DNA of 64,000 nucleotides from Cristatella mucedo (Eukaryota; Bryozoa; Phylactolaemata; Cristatellidae). Location: positions 1,730,001 to 1,794,000 of the forward strand of contig WPIO01000024.1 of NCBI GenBank assembly GCA_009760855.2, in the 5' to 3' direction. Both the position numbers and the translations under genes were made by a program. Below, piece after piece: positions 12,401 through 24,400 of this stretch. The notes under the pieces were generated by a model. It searched no databases and was not told where the DNA came from. It was given only the letters and a program-made list of their open reading frames with translations. Every line of letters starts with the position of its first letter. Within the stretch, counting starts at the first letter, position 1.

Positions 12401-15400
12401 AATACATCCTCATTGGGCTCGGTGTCGTACCTGCTTTTCTGACTCGTCGTTTAGCCTTGCTGCTAACTACCCTAAAATCCGTCGGAGATCGCGCCTTCAA
12501 TTTGTATGCTCCTAAAGCTTGTAACTCTTGTAATTCCCTTACTTAAGTACATTTAAAAGAGAAGCATATTATTACTTGTATGCTATTATTATTTTTGTTA
12601 CTCTTACTAACAGGCCACTCTTGAATTCGTTAGTAGCAGGGCAGCTGTGATAAGGTTTAGGTGAAAGCCTTAACCGTGGCCCACCATTGCTGAAAACAGA
12701 TTGCTGTTGGCTATTGCTATTTTATTGCTAACAAAAAGTATTATATGCATTTATGAGAAGTGTGCACCCATCCTACAAGTTTGGGCGATTGATTAAATTG
12801 CATACCTTTGGGGATGAAGGCATCTGTATTTTTGCAGCAAATGTAAAGCGCCTAGAAAGAGATTAAGTTCTCTGAGGGCGCTTTATCAAGTACATTATTA
12901 TTATTATAGTAGGATGTCATAATACAAGCCGGGCATACTAGAAGCCAAGAGAATTCTGTGCTGTCTCGTCTGCCTGTTGGCTTGGCCTTGGTTTCCAATC
13001 TCACTTTTTTCTCCAGCTTTGTAGCAAGGCACTGAGCTGGCCTCCATCATTTTGTCACCCCATGGCTCATTTTGCGTAACATCCAATGTGTTGCTAAAGG
13101 TTCACCGATAGTGCTTAAACATTCTTCGTGTAGCTTTGGCATGTGTGCAAATATGGTGGCTGCAGGAACATCCGTGCGTCAATGCGGCCTCCAATTGCTC
13201 ATCGTGGCAACGACAGCTGGGGCTGATCATAAAAGTGTCCTTCACCTATTCCAGGCATTTCAGATTTTCATCCGACAGTCTAGCTATGAGCCTTTTGACC
13301 CAGTGACAAAGAAAGGTAATTGGAGGTGTCTGATGGTGAGAACCTGCCGGAGCGGTGACATTATGGCTGACGTCATGTTTGTGTCGGCCGGTTTGCCTCA
13401 GGTAAGAGTACTTAGTTATTAGTTATTATTTTAACACATTTTGTTGCACTAACCTAGCATTCTGTGAAACCATAGTGCAACTCATAGGGAGAGAACCCGA
13501 GGCGAAGGACAGGTTAATTATGTCAGACAGTTTATGATAAGGAGCAGCAAAAGTAGGTATCTCATTAGCAGAACTGCAGGTATGCCATGTAAAAATCAAA
13601 TACAATACTAGCTTATTTAACATTCCATAAGAGCCTTAAAGACTATCACTACCACTTGCAGCAGCAATAAAAGATCACCCACTGCAGGATTCGAACCCAC
13701 TACCTCGGGGCCGAGATCGTGAAGAGCAACCACCTAGCCTAGTTGGCCACCACGGCTAGAGGGCTAGTAGTCTTCGATGTAGTGGGAGCCAAACTTGCTT
13801 AGAGATACCATGCTTCCCTGAAGGTGAATTAGAGAAGAGCAAGTAGATAGAAGAGAAGTAGAGCAGGAAGAGAAGAGAGAAATTGAGCTGAGAAGAGAGG
13901 CTGGTGACGATACGTGCGCAGTGTGCGTATGCATGGGGGTGTGCTGGAGCAAGTGTGTGCTCATGCTTGCCGCTCGAGAGTGTATGTTTGTGCTGTGCGT
14001 GCGAGCCTGTGCCGTGCATGTGTTTGCATGCTCATGCACATGCACACAACACAGTTGCTGAATATATATTTATTTGGAGACCTTTGGCTGTAGCTGACGT
14101 GCCGTTTGGCAGTGGACCCATTCTGGCTTACCCAGATGGATGTTTTTTGTGATAGTGCTGTGTAAGTTAGCTGCCACAGCAATAGCCGAAGGCAGCAGTT
14201 GTTCATGAGTCACTGACCGTGCTCCTGCTCCTAGCCCCATAGAAGTTAGCTGGTTCTACAGCCTCAGTTACGTAGCTGCAGAGGTAGCCTCCTTGGTAGC
14301 TACCCCCTCCCCTGCTAGCAGTGGACAAGAAAAAAATCCCAGGTGTGTGAGCACCTTACCTCAAAACTAAGACCTAAGACACAGAGTATAGGTCGACTGA
14401 TCTGGCAGCCTCATTTTCCATATTGAGGTTGGAGAGCCTCCATCGGTGGTATCCGTCAGTCACCTCACTTGCAGCGAGCAATAAAGGCCCCCTTCGGAAG
14501 GACTCGAACCTGCGACATCAAGTGATCATCACTGGTTTCGAAATACACTTTACACACTTGACACTTTACACAATGCACTTTACCTCTGGGCTAAGACTCG
14601 GGAGCAGGGAATCTTGGTCTCTCGGTCTCTAAGGAGCAGCAGACAGTGCTTTGCATGTGACGTCTTCTATCTCGAACTCCGTTTTTCTTCAGGAAGCCGT
14701 TCAGGCCGCAAAGGATCAGCTGAAGGAATATTTCAGCTCTCGAATGGCAAGCACAGCTAAAGGAGAAGACGCCCCTAACACTCTCGGCGAGCTGTCGTCA
14801 CTGTACTTTCAGCAGGAGCGCAGCGAGTAAGCGCATCCGTGGCTAGCCTTAGAGAGCAACCGGAACGCTGTCAGTGCACCCGGCTGCTACCATTTCGACA
14901 GTGCCGGCCCTGCGTATTCGCCTCTTTATTTTCCCACGTGTTGTAGCAATGATGCTTCTCCTCCTGATGCAGAGCTTCTTCTGGGAAAGCAGGTAACAGC
15001 TGTCCGCTGTCGCTGGTCATGGCGCTGCTTCGTGAGTCCTCCATGGGATGTTTTGCACTGGGCCGAACCTTGACCGTGCCCAGGCCGACTGGTCTTGCAA
15101 GAGGCCGAACAGGTCTGTTGCAAAGTATGTCCTGTGCGGTTTTGTCCGATGGGGCCTCGGCAGCAGTGGCCACCCCCTCCTTTTTGCCGCGCCAATCAAC
15201 TGCTCCCTTTCACTGGCACGGCCTGAGCTTGCTGCCGGCTCGGACGTGAGCACGTGGCCTCCCTCCCCCCAGAGGGGGTGGATTAGGAGGCCACGTGCTC
15301 TGCAGCCGGGTCTCTTGGCTTCTTTCACATCCGACGTTGCAACTTCTGCCGAAGCAGCGTTTATTTGTGTTTTTTTTTTTTTGATGATATCGGTTAGAAC

Positions 15401-18400
15401 ACCGCATTAGTTTTATCAGTACGTCTGTCGAGTGAGCTAAGCGCTCCTCATTTTTTGTTCTTGTGATCTCGTATTACTTGCATGCTGTGTTGCTAGCATG
15501 CCGTCTTAGTGGCAGCCACATTCTTTCTTTTTTTTTTTAAAGTCACGCCTGTCTGCGCTGCTGCTGCTTCCCACTCTTCTCTGTCAGGCTGATGCCCGGA
15601 TATCGACTTGAGGCACGATCACGGAAGTCTTTTCGGGTCCGCAATCGCTCCCTTGATTAGTTCTTATTTTTGTCCAAGCGGTTAATACTGCAGTTTCGTG
15701 GTGCGGGATGGAGCAATAGGGGGTCGCATTCTTCCTGGCGCAAGACTTTGCCACCGAGCTGGGACCGTAGCGATCGAGCAGCCGGTGAGGCACTTGCCAC
15801 GAGATACCAGTCGGCTTGATGCCTGCCGACTAAGTCTGTCATCAGGAGCGAATGAATTCTTTGAACGGTGCTGCTCTATCTGTGTGTCGTCCCAACGCTT
15901 GTCTCGACTCACGCGACGAAGCATTTCGGTAGTGATAGCTTGCGAGCTGGCTACCTCAACAGATTGGAGTTGTGGCTAGTCTGCAAGTATATTGCAGTCC
16001 ATATTCTAGATCCACGCTCACAGAGCCAGGGAATGTGGTCGTGCGCTGCATGGCCGAGTCTATTTTGCTATTATTATTATTTATTCTATTTTGCTATTAT
16101 TATTATATTATTATTTGGTATTTTATCTGTCTATTTTGACCGGCTAGGTTTTATTGCTGCTACTGTGGGAGTCGGTCGGCCCGCTATGTTAATCTGCCTT
16201 TTAGTTCAGGTGACCAACTCGAAGCTCATCCACGAGTGCCGACAAGTTGGTTTACCTTGAACTCCCAGTTGTTAGTGAGTGGGTCTGTTTCGAACAACAA
16301 GTGCATTGTTTTAATGTGCAGATCAGAATAACCTGCTGATATGCAGAATAAAGTGTATGTACTACCATTATTGAAATAGGTGAATGGTGTAGCCCATGCT
16401 GTACTAAAAGAATTGTTTTCAAAGAGCAGTTGCTGTCCACCTACCGTAAGCATGCATGAAGCAGGGCTTTGCTTATTTGTTTTGTCCCTCTTGTAAAACG
16501 ACTTGGTCGTTTGTGTGCTTCTGTTGTCACACCTGAGACTAAGGCAAGTACAGCCATCAGTCGATCTGCATAATCGGTAGCCAAGCAAGTGTAGCCTGCC
16601 TCATCATTGTGTGTACTTGACAAGATGCCTTTGACCTTTCTATTGGCAGTTCATAATTGAGGATCTCTCCGGAAAGAAGTTTCGTGTGTCGCCTGATTCC
16701 TTCTTGCAAGGTACTCATCCGAGCCTTCTCGGCTGCCTGTATAGCTATGTTGCTCCCTCAAGTTTTATTCCACGGCCTGTCTTCTATCATACTTGTCATA
16801 CTTGAGCCTGGTCTGTGTATCTGCCCGTCTCTCAAGCAGTTTCCCTCTTGGTCTCTCAACTTTAGTGTATTCGAGATTCTGAGCTAGCTATGCGGTGAGC
16901 CCGGCGACTGATTCGGCAACTGATGCTGCATTGGGACTCCTACCTGCAGCTCAGAGCGTATGGTTCGATCTCACGAATCGTCCTCTTAATGTGTGCTACA
17001 ATTATGCATATTGGTATCACTTATCTGTTTAGATGGTTAGCTTTCTAGCATGTATGAAATGCTAATAGATTTTTTTAGTTATGTTAGTGCAATCCACTCA
17101 CCATTCGATCGTGTTTCCTTTGCAGCAAATGTAAAGCACCTAGAAAGAAATTGAGTTCTGAGGGCGCTTTATCAAGTGTATTTTTATTATTATTATTATT
17201 AGCTTTATTCAGGATTTGCGACTAATGCCATTAATTGTCTGTAACTGTTGTGAAAGTGAGCAGCTCGGTTGGTTTGTCGTCAGAGCTCGTACCTGCCACG
17301 CCACACCACTTTCGCCTTAGTTTAAATGGCTCCTTATCAAGCATCGAGTCGATTTTAACATCCTCTGTCTGGCATACAGGCTGCTTCTCTCCCTTCACCG
17401 ACCTACCTACAAGACTTCGTTGCTTCATGAGTATGCAATCGCACCATCCGCTCCTCAGCATTTAGTCGTCTGCCCGTCAGTCGTACCAGATTGAATTTTT
17501 TTGGTAATCAAACCTTCAGCTAGTCTGCACCGAAGTCTGGAAATCGCTTTCGGCTACGGTCACTACTTGCAATGACTTTGTAAGTCCCAGCTAATGGCGC
17601 ATCTGTTCCGGTCGGCTTTTCCATTGTCCCAATGAACTTGTCTGTTTTGTTTCCAGGTGCTTTGCTTGCTTTCCTGATTCAGTTCATGTTTCTAGCCAGA
17701 AGTCATACTGCTGCTGCCGTCGCCGCTGCTGCTGCTGCTCTGATGCAGATGTTGATGCAGCCGGAACTGCTAATAAGAAATTTATATAGCCCCCTAAGAG
17801 AACTAGATCTGTCTAGGCATTTTGCACATGATGTGATATGACCAGTGGCCATAAGAGTCCTCTTGTTTCCATTTGCTTACTGGCATAAGCATGGTAGCTG
17901 TTTGCTTTTGCATGATTGGTACAGAACAAGTCACTAGCTTTTGGCTATTATGGGCCCTAGTGAAACGATTAAGTATTACATTATTATTATTGTTATTATA
18001 TCAACATATTTACCACGATAAGGTTTTGGTGGAGCTACTTTATCGAAATATCTTTTTAATAGAGTTATGAGGCATACATTGCCTCATAATGCCACCTAAG
18101 TTTATGGAATGTCAAAATGTCATTGGAATGGAATGTCTTTGCATAACCCCAGATTTGTTTCAATTACAAGGAACAGCTAGCTGACAGTGTTTCTGCTTGT
18201 GGAAGCAACCCGTGGTGTAGCCTGTGGCAGTCACCCTTGCTACCCTCTCTAACCAAAGTGTGGCATAATCTTGGTGTCTTGTAAGTGTGCTTACTTGGTC
18301 AGAAAGCATGCAGTGTCTTTCTCAGCACTCTTGACGAACAAGGGCTGGTGCTGGAGACTATTTGCACCGAAGGTTCACTAGTTACAGCTTTTGTTCGTTT

Positions 18401-21400
18401 TAAAGTAGCTTTAAACTTGACATTTTACATGTGTGCATGTTTCGCTCACTAATTCTTAAAGTATTTCACTCTTGCTTGTTGCTTCCACTGGGTTGTCTTC
18501 CTGCTGCTTCTGGCATGCCGGAGTGCCTGGGCATCATAGGATACAGCTTGAATTTTTGATCTTGCTTATTCGTCGTATTTACAAAGATCCTGGCTGCTGG
18601 AGTTTGACATGGCTTGACTTGAGTCAGCTCGGAGCCGCCATGCGCAGCCGCCACATGCTCTTCGGGTCTTTATTTTTTAGTATAGGTGTGGCTTACCCAG
18701 CAGCAGTTACATCTAGCATACATTCAAAGATAATATGACCTGTGAGAATAAGCTGGCATGTTCTTGTCTTTTTTTGGCCTAGCACTCTGGCTCTATAGCA
18801 GAAGACATGCTGCTAAGAAAGCCGAGATACAAAGAGACTGATCTATGGAGTAGGGACGTAGACACACCATGCATGGTTGCATTTGGGTCTAGCAAGGACT
18901 GCATTATAGATTCAGAGGCTCGCCTTGCGAATCTTCGTAGCCGATGAATAAACAAGTTGAGATGTAGTTCTTAGCATTCCAAGGATTACAAATTATCCAG
19001 ACGCTACATTATTCGACCTATACAGTGAACTTGCATACCTTCTACCTTTCTGTTGGAGTAGGTTAGTTGTGTTCAGGCTTCGCTTGGTTGTAATCCTGGT
19101 TTGGCCCAGTGGTTAAAGTGCTCGCCTCGACCAAGGTCTGGCTGAGGTCGTGGGCTCAAGCCTTGTGGCATATGTGAAGCGCCTGTAGAGAGATTAAGTT
19201 CTCTTTGGGCGCAATGAAAATGAATTATATTATTATTACCCGTATCTTAACCAAGCAGTAAAAAGGACTCGGCGTTTGTACCCATTTACAGTTTCAATTT
19301 CATTCTCTGAGATGACATTGTTGGATGTAACCGGTCCCTCACCTCCAGCAGTTGTTGATGTTGCTTGTACTTAGGTACTCGGAGAGTTGCGAGTTTGAAA
19401 ATACATCTTTGGGGAATTTCACAATAGCCCAGACAAAGCCTTCAACAAGTTACAACGTATTGGACGACTTTGTGGGGTGAAGAATGACGCCCTAATCCGA
19501 CTGCATTTGCAAAGACCCATTGTTAGTGCATGGGTTAGTACTCTAGTTTTGTCTCCATTGTAGAGTTGGGGCAGCTAACTTCCATTTTGCTTTGACACCC
19601 TTCAAATGAAGACAAATATTATGCATTTTTCTATTGTAATTGCGAGCTTGCCTGTTCTGCATACTCAGCGATCACTCACTTGTTTTGCTGCTGGTTCCGT
19701 CATACCCCGGTCTTATGTGTAAGACATGCCGTTTGATGAAACCGATGAGATTTAATGGATGTAACCTCGTATGAATAGATATGATTTAATATCAAACAAC
19801 CACATTTTCAATAAGATGTTGGTTTTGTGTCATTCTGATTATGGCTATAAAGCCAGTATGCAGTTTTGGATTATTTTGCCGTGTTATTATTTACCAGTGA
19901 ATACAGATGCTGCCGAAGTGCTGTATGACCTTGTCGGTAGCATGTGCCATCTACGTCAATCAACAACAGTGCTGGACGTCTGTTGTGGCACTGGCACAAT
20001 TGGGCTGACACTGGCTCGCGTGAGTAGGCCTTAACTCGTGATTTTTTGTGATCAGCTCCAGGTTTGAAATGTGTGCTGTAGCTGTGTCTGCTTTCATTGC
20101 AGACTGCCAAGCATGTAGTTGGCATTGAAATCGTACCTCAAGCCGTGGAGGATGCAAAATCGAATGCAGTCCTGAACGGTGAGCCAATTCACTTCGTAAT
20201 GGTTGCCCTCGTTCTGGCCGCAGTGGGCTTTAGCTGAGAGCCGCATGGCAGTAGCCTTTCGTAAAGCCTGGTATAGGCCACTTTCGTAGCTACCAGTTTG
20301 CTTTTGTGATAGTTTGTCGGTTTCATGCATAATGATGTAGTGCACCGAGTCTTGCTCGGTGCTCTTGATTACCGAGGCTTCTAGGTCGTCGTACTCATCA
20401 AATTGAGTCCAGGTGCACTTCAAATCGGTTGCTGCTATTGTGCTACCTAGGTGGGCAGGCTGTCCCTACTAAACTGGTCACACGCCATGGTTCAAGCTGT
20501 AATGGTTTACAGAAATTCTAGTGGTCGCATCATATATGCCATGTTGTATCTTTATCTCTCTTTTACCTTTGGTGTCGGTATCCCATTGAGAAAAGGTAGG
20601 CACCAGAATCTACTGCATTGAGGTAACACTCGGGTAAGACAAAATTGTTTGAACATATCCAAAAAGCCCCCCACACCCGATTTCCAGAGCAGGCCTGCGA
20701 TAACCTTGGCAACACAACTCGGGAAGTGAGCTCAGACCTCAAAGTTTTGTTGACTGCATGCTTTCTTAAGGAGTTCCTCTTAAAGCTATGCACATGCAGA
20801 TTATTTAGTGATAAGAACTGTATTTATGTTGAACTAGCTCAAGACAGATTGGGGAAGCGTTGCCTGATGGCTCCTCAGAATGTCTCTTTCACCTTAAGTC
20901 ATTTTCATCATGTATTAATTCTTCGTGTATATACAATCATTGGCGTTCGAATCCATTTTTGCTCTTCATACATGTTTGGTTGTACAACACACAGCATTAC
21001 ATATTACTAATTTACATATTTCTTAACTTTTCCTCTGTATATTAATCGATCAGCTAAAAACTTGTTCCTTGTTATTACAAGATTTAGTAAATATCAACAT
21101 ATGTTGCTTAGATTGATTAAGTGTTGCTTGCCGCTAGTTGAGTCTTCCATGTTTTGCTAGCTGATGTATATTTAAAACTAGGGAAATGTATACTCGGCTG
21201 CTTCTCTTGTTCTTATTCAATCTTCTTAGCACTAACAGAGAAGTTAGCCCGGTTATTGCGGACGACGAGTACCTCTAATTAAAGCCGTAGTTCATTCCTT
21301 ACGGAGCGAACCGCTCAATGTAGTCCGGCATCGTAATGACGAAACCCACCCGGAAAGAGAAGGTTACCCAATTCCCTGACGTGGTCTCACCACACAGCCG

Positions 21401-24400
21401 CCGTTAGGTATCAACCGAAAAGCGAAGCTCAGTCTCGGTTGGTTCTGGATTTAAAGCCTGCCTTTCTTACAGAGAACGATGCCCTTGCGATGCGGCCATA
21501 CGCAGCAACACTGCCAGCGAGCTTGACGTTATCCTCCCCTCCTCCCCTGGGTCCTTCCCCCAAGCAAAAGGCACCCAAAGCGTTGAAAGTGCATAAAAGT
21601 GGCGTACCCCTTGTGCTCCCCATCGCTCCGTGGCGTTAGCGTGCTAGGAAAGGCTCGCGATGCTCTGAAGAGAGCCCGCACCTAGCAACGTGTGAGGCAT
21701 GGGTGGATGGCCAGTGGACTGACGATGAATGTCCTAGAAGTACCTACCTCTTAGTGACAAAAGCCTTCCTCAGCAGTACGACACGCCACCAGTTGGCACG
21801 ATCCTTCTTCCACTTAGGCGATTTGTTCCCCACCTCCCCCTCCTCCTCGCAGAGGCAAAGCACACGAACTGTGGCTGCTGCGGTCCTCGTGACTACTGGC
21901 GATTGGTCGGAGCTTTGCTGCCACTTCCGTGGCCTTTGAAGGCGGCCTTTGAAATTCTTCGTTTTTCAACTGTCACCAACAGAGCAGTGCGTCAATATTA
22001 TATATAATTATATAATTCATTTGTATAGCACCCCAAGAGAACTTAATCTCTATTCAGGCGCTTCACGTTTGCCTCAGTGCTCGAGCCCACGACCTCAGAC
22101 AGACCTTGGTCGGGGCGAGCACCCTAACCGCTGGACCAAACCAGCTCGGCAATGTTCCTACTGAAAGCTGGCACAACGGCTGTAGCCGTTTGTGACTCCG
22201 TGAGTAGTCCGTACGGTCAAGGTGCAGAGACCCCGGCTAATTTATTTGCAACTCTTTTTGAAAAGCACCAGTCGTCAATCGACTAAGCGCTCAAATGCAC
22301 TGCTTGCTATACTGACTGGTTGCCTTATGCCGTATGGCTGCGTGTGATTCCAGCCGAGTGCTTGACCTGCCCGTACTGCCTTCTCGTTAAAACAGCCCTG
22401 CATGCTCCCAGTCTAAGTAAACTCCACACATCTTGAGTCCCGTGATTTGAACTTTGTCTGCTTATGTGTGACACTGTGCATGATGCCACTAACCACATAA
22501 GCATGCTGACCCTTTGCATGTCACCTCTAACCACGTTATTCTTGTTGTTTATTGCTCACGCTACCATTAACCATTCGATCATGCAGCAAATGTAAAGTGC
22601 CTACAAAGAGATTGAGTTCTCTGAGGGTGCTATATCAAGTGTATTTTTATTATTGTTATCATTATTGAGTTAATTCTTCATTGCAGACGTAACAAATGTG
22701 GAGTTCATTTGTGGTAAAGCAGAAGATGTTCTTCCTGGTGTGCTCCTGCAGCATGCACATGACGGCAGCAGCGACGTCATAGCTGTCGTTGACCCTCCTC
22801 GTGCTGGATTGCGTGAGTCGTTTTTTTCCAGGCAGCAATGGCTGTGTATACCATGCCAATCGTGACTATCTTATAATTTATTGACGGTTTGACCAATATT
22901 TGTGGACGCCAAAGTGGGAGTGCCTAACCCGGGCCTTCCCGTGGCCAATTTATACAGCGATCTTGTCAAGTAATGTTCTTTTTGCCGAAGTGTGCCACTG
23001 GGTATGTAGCAAAAATAATTGATGCTACTAAATAATTGATGCTACAAGTAATAATGGTAACATTATTAAATTGGTGTAATGCCGTTTGAGAACTAGATCT
23101 CTTTCTAGGCACTTAGCATATGTTAGAAAGGAAGCATTTCAATTGGTTAGTGATAACATGTGCAATTCGAGCACGAAAGCAAACACGGGAAATTCGTACT
23201 GATGAGCATTGTACGGAACAAGTGGATGTTAAGCTTCTTTTTTAAATTTCGTCAAATCGGGTGATGTCGTGATGTCAGTCGGTAATAAGTGAGCTCTACG
23301 CTTTGGGAGCATACAAACTGCAGGCATGGTTATCAGATGGTTTTTGTTTGATTTGAGGCACAGCTAAACGATTCGAGCCCGAGGAGTGGGTGGAACGATG
23401 TGAAGCCTGAAATACTTCCTATAGGTAGACCAGAGCGTGAGTAGAAAGGGACCTAAAACGGAGTGACAGAACTTTGAAGTAGATAAGTTGCTTGATGGGG
23501 GAGCTGGTTCTGGTCGGTCAGAAATGGTGCGATTCGTCAGTTGCTGCGCCGAAAGAAAGCCTAGCTGCATAGTTTTGTGTGCCAAACTTAAGCAACTCAT
23601 TCCTCAGGCAGGAGAACCTGCAAGTAGTGAGTACGTCCAGTCGCGGATGTCACGAATGTGTGTGCACCAATTTGACTTTGTTGTTCACATCTAAGCAAGC
23701 CCGAATTTTTGCAATGCTGCCCAGTCAAAAATAGGCAGACTTGGCTGTAGAGCTCGTGAGATCATCTAGTGAAAGGTCATTTTGGAACAGGACACCCTGA
23801 TTCCGTGCAGAGGTTACATGAGGCACTCTGGCTGAGCCAATTTTAAGGATTATACTTCCATCTTTCTTTTGTGAGGCAAGGTTTTCTCCACACCAAGTTT
23901 ATTTTGTCATCAAATTTTAAAATGTTTGCTACCATCCAAGTTTAGTTGCCAGCAATACTTACTGCAAGAAGCCTCGGGTATTTTTATTTGTCATTGAATT
24001 TGTACACAGCCGGAAGTACAGGCTCAAATTGTTAGCCAGAAAAACGATAGCTAGTGAAATTTTATGCACTGTTGTATTAGCAGACATAGAAAAACCCCAT
24101 TAAATACCGATCTGAAAGCAACGATGGCATGGCTTTATTTGCATGACCAAAACCCAGTGTCCTTAACCTGTGTTGATGTTGCTAGTCCTTAAGGAGCATT
24201 CTTGACAAAAACCGAGGTCTCCAAGAATAGCACCATTTTCTGTGCATGAGCGCATCTGCATGTACATCTGATGTACTCATGCCAGTAAGGGATACGGCTC
24301 AGGAACAGGCACCTTTAATCCTTTGGAGACCGTGCATTTAGTTCATATGCTCCCAAAGCCTGGAACTCCCTCCCGACCTGCGTCAGAACATCCCCTGACC

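Larger units (their letters stand above)
13402..14692. other. TRMT2A intron
   Basis: SINE-A copies on the - strand at 13622-13765 and 14392-14612, plus a purine/TG-rich stretch near 13830-14050 whose ORFs are low-complexity. Confidence 0.5.
16711..19897. other. TRMT2A intron with repeats
   Basis: LINE-B tail on + at 17115-17205, decayed LINE-like coding sequence near 17280-17590, a (GCT)n stretch near 17710-17745, a LINE-tail remnant near 17780-17825 on - and SINE-B at 19095-19240. Confidence 0.5.
20179..22686. other. TRMT2A intron with repeats
   Basis: Contains an unexplained GC-rich stretch at about 21240-21950, SINE-B on - at 22003-22150 and a LINE-B 3' end at 22395-22660, which ends only about 27 bases before the exon at 22687. 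Confidence 0.5.

Noticed and set aside
15048-15410. 120-codon ORF on + in the GC-rich hairpin block
   Set aside because: No conserved motif; overlapping ORFs in five frames reflect stop-poor GC-rich sequence.
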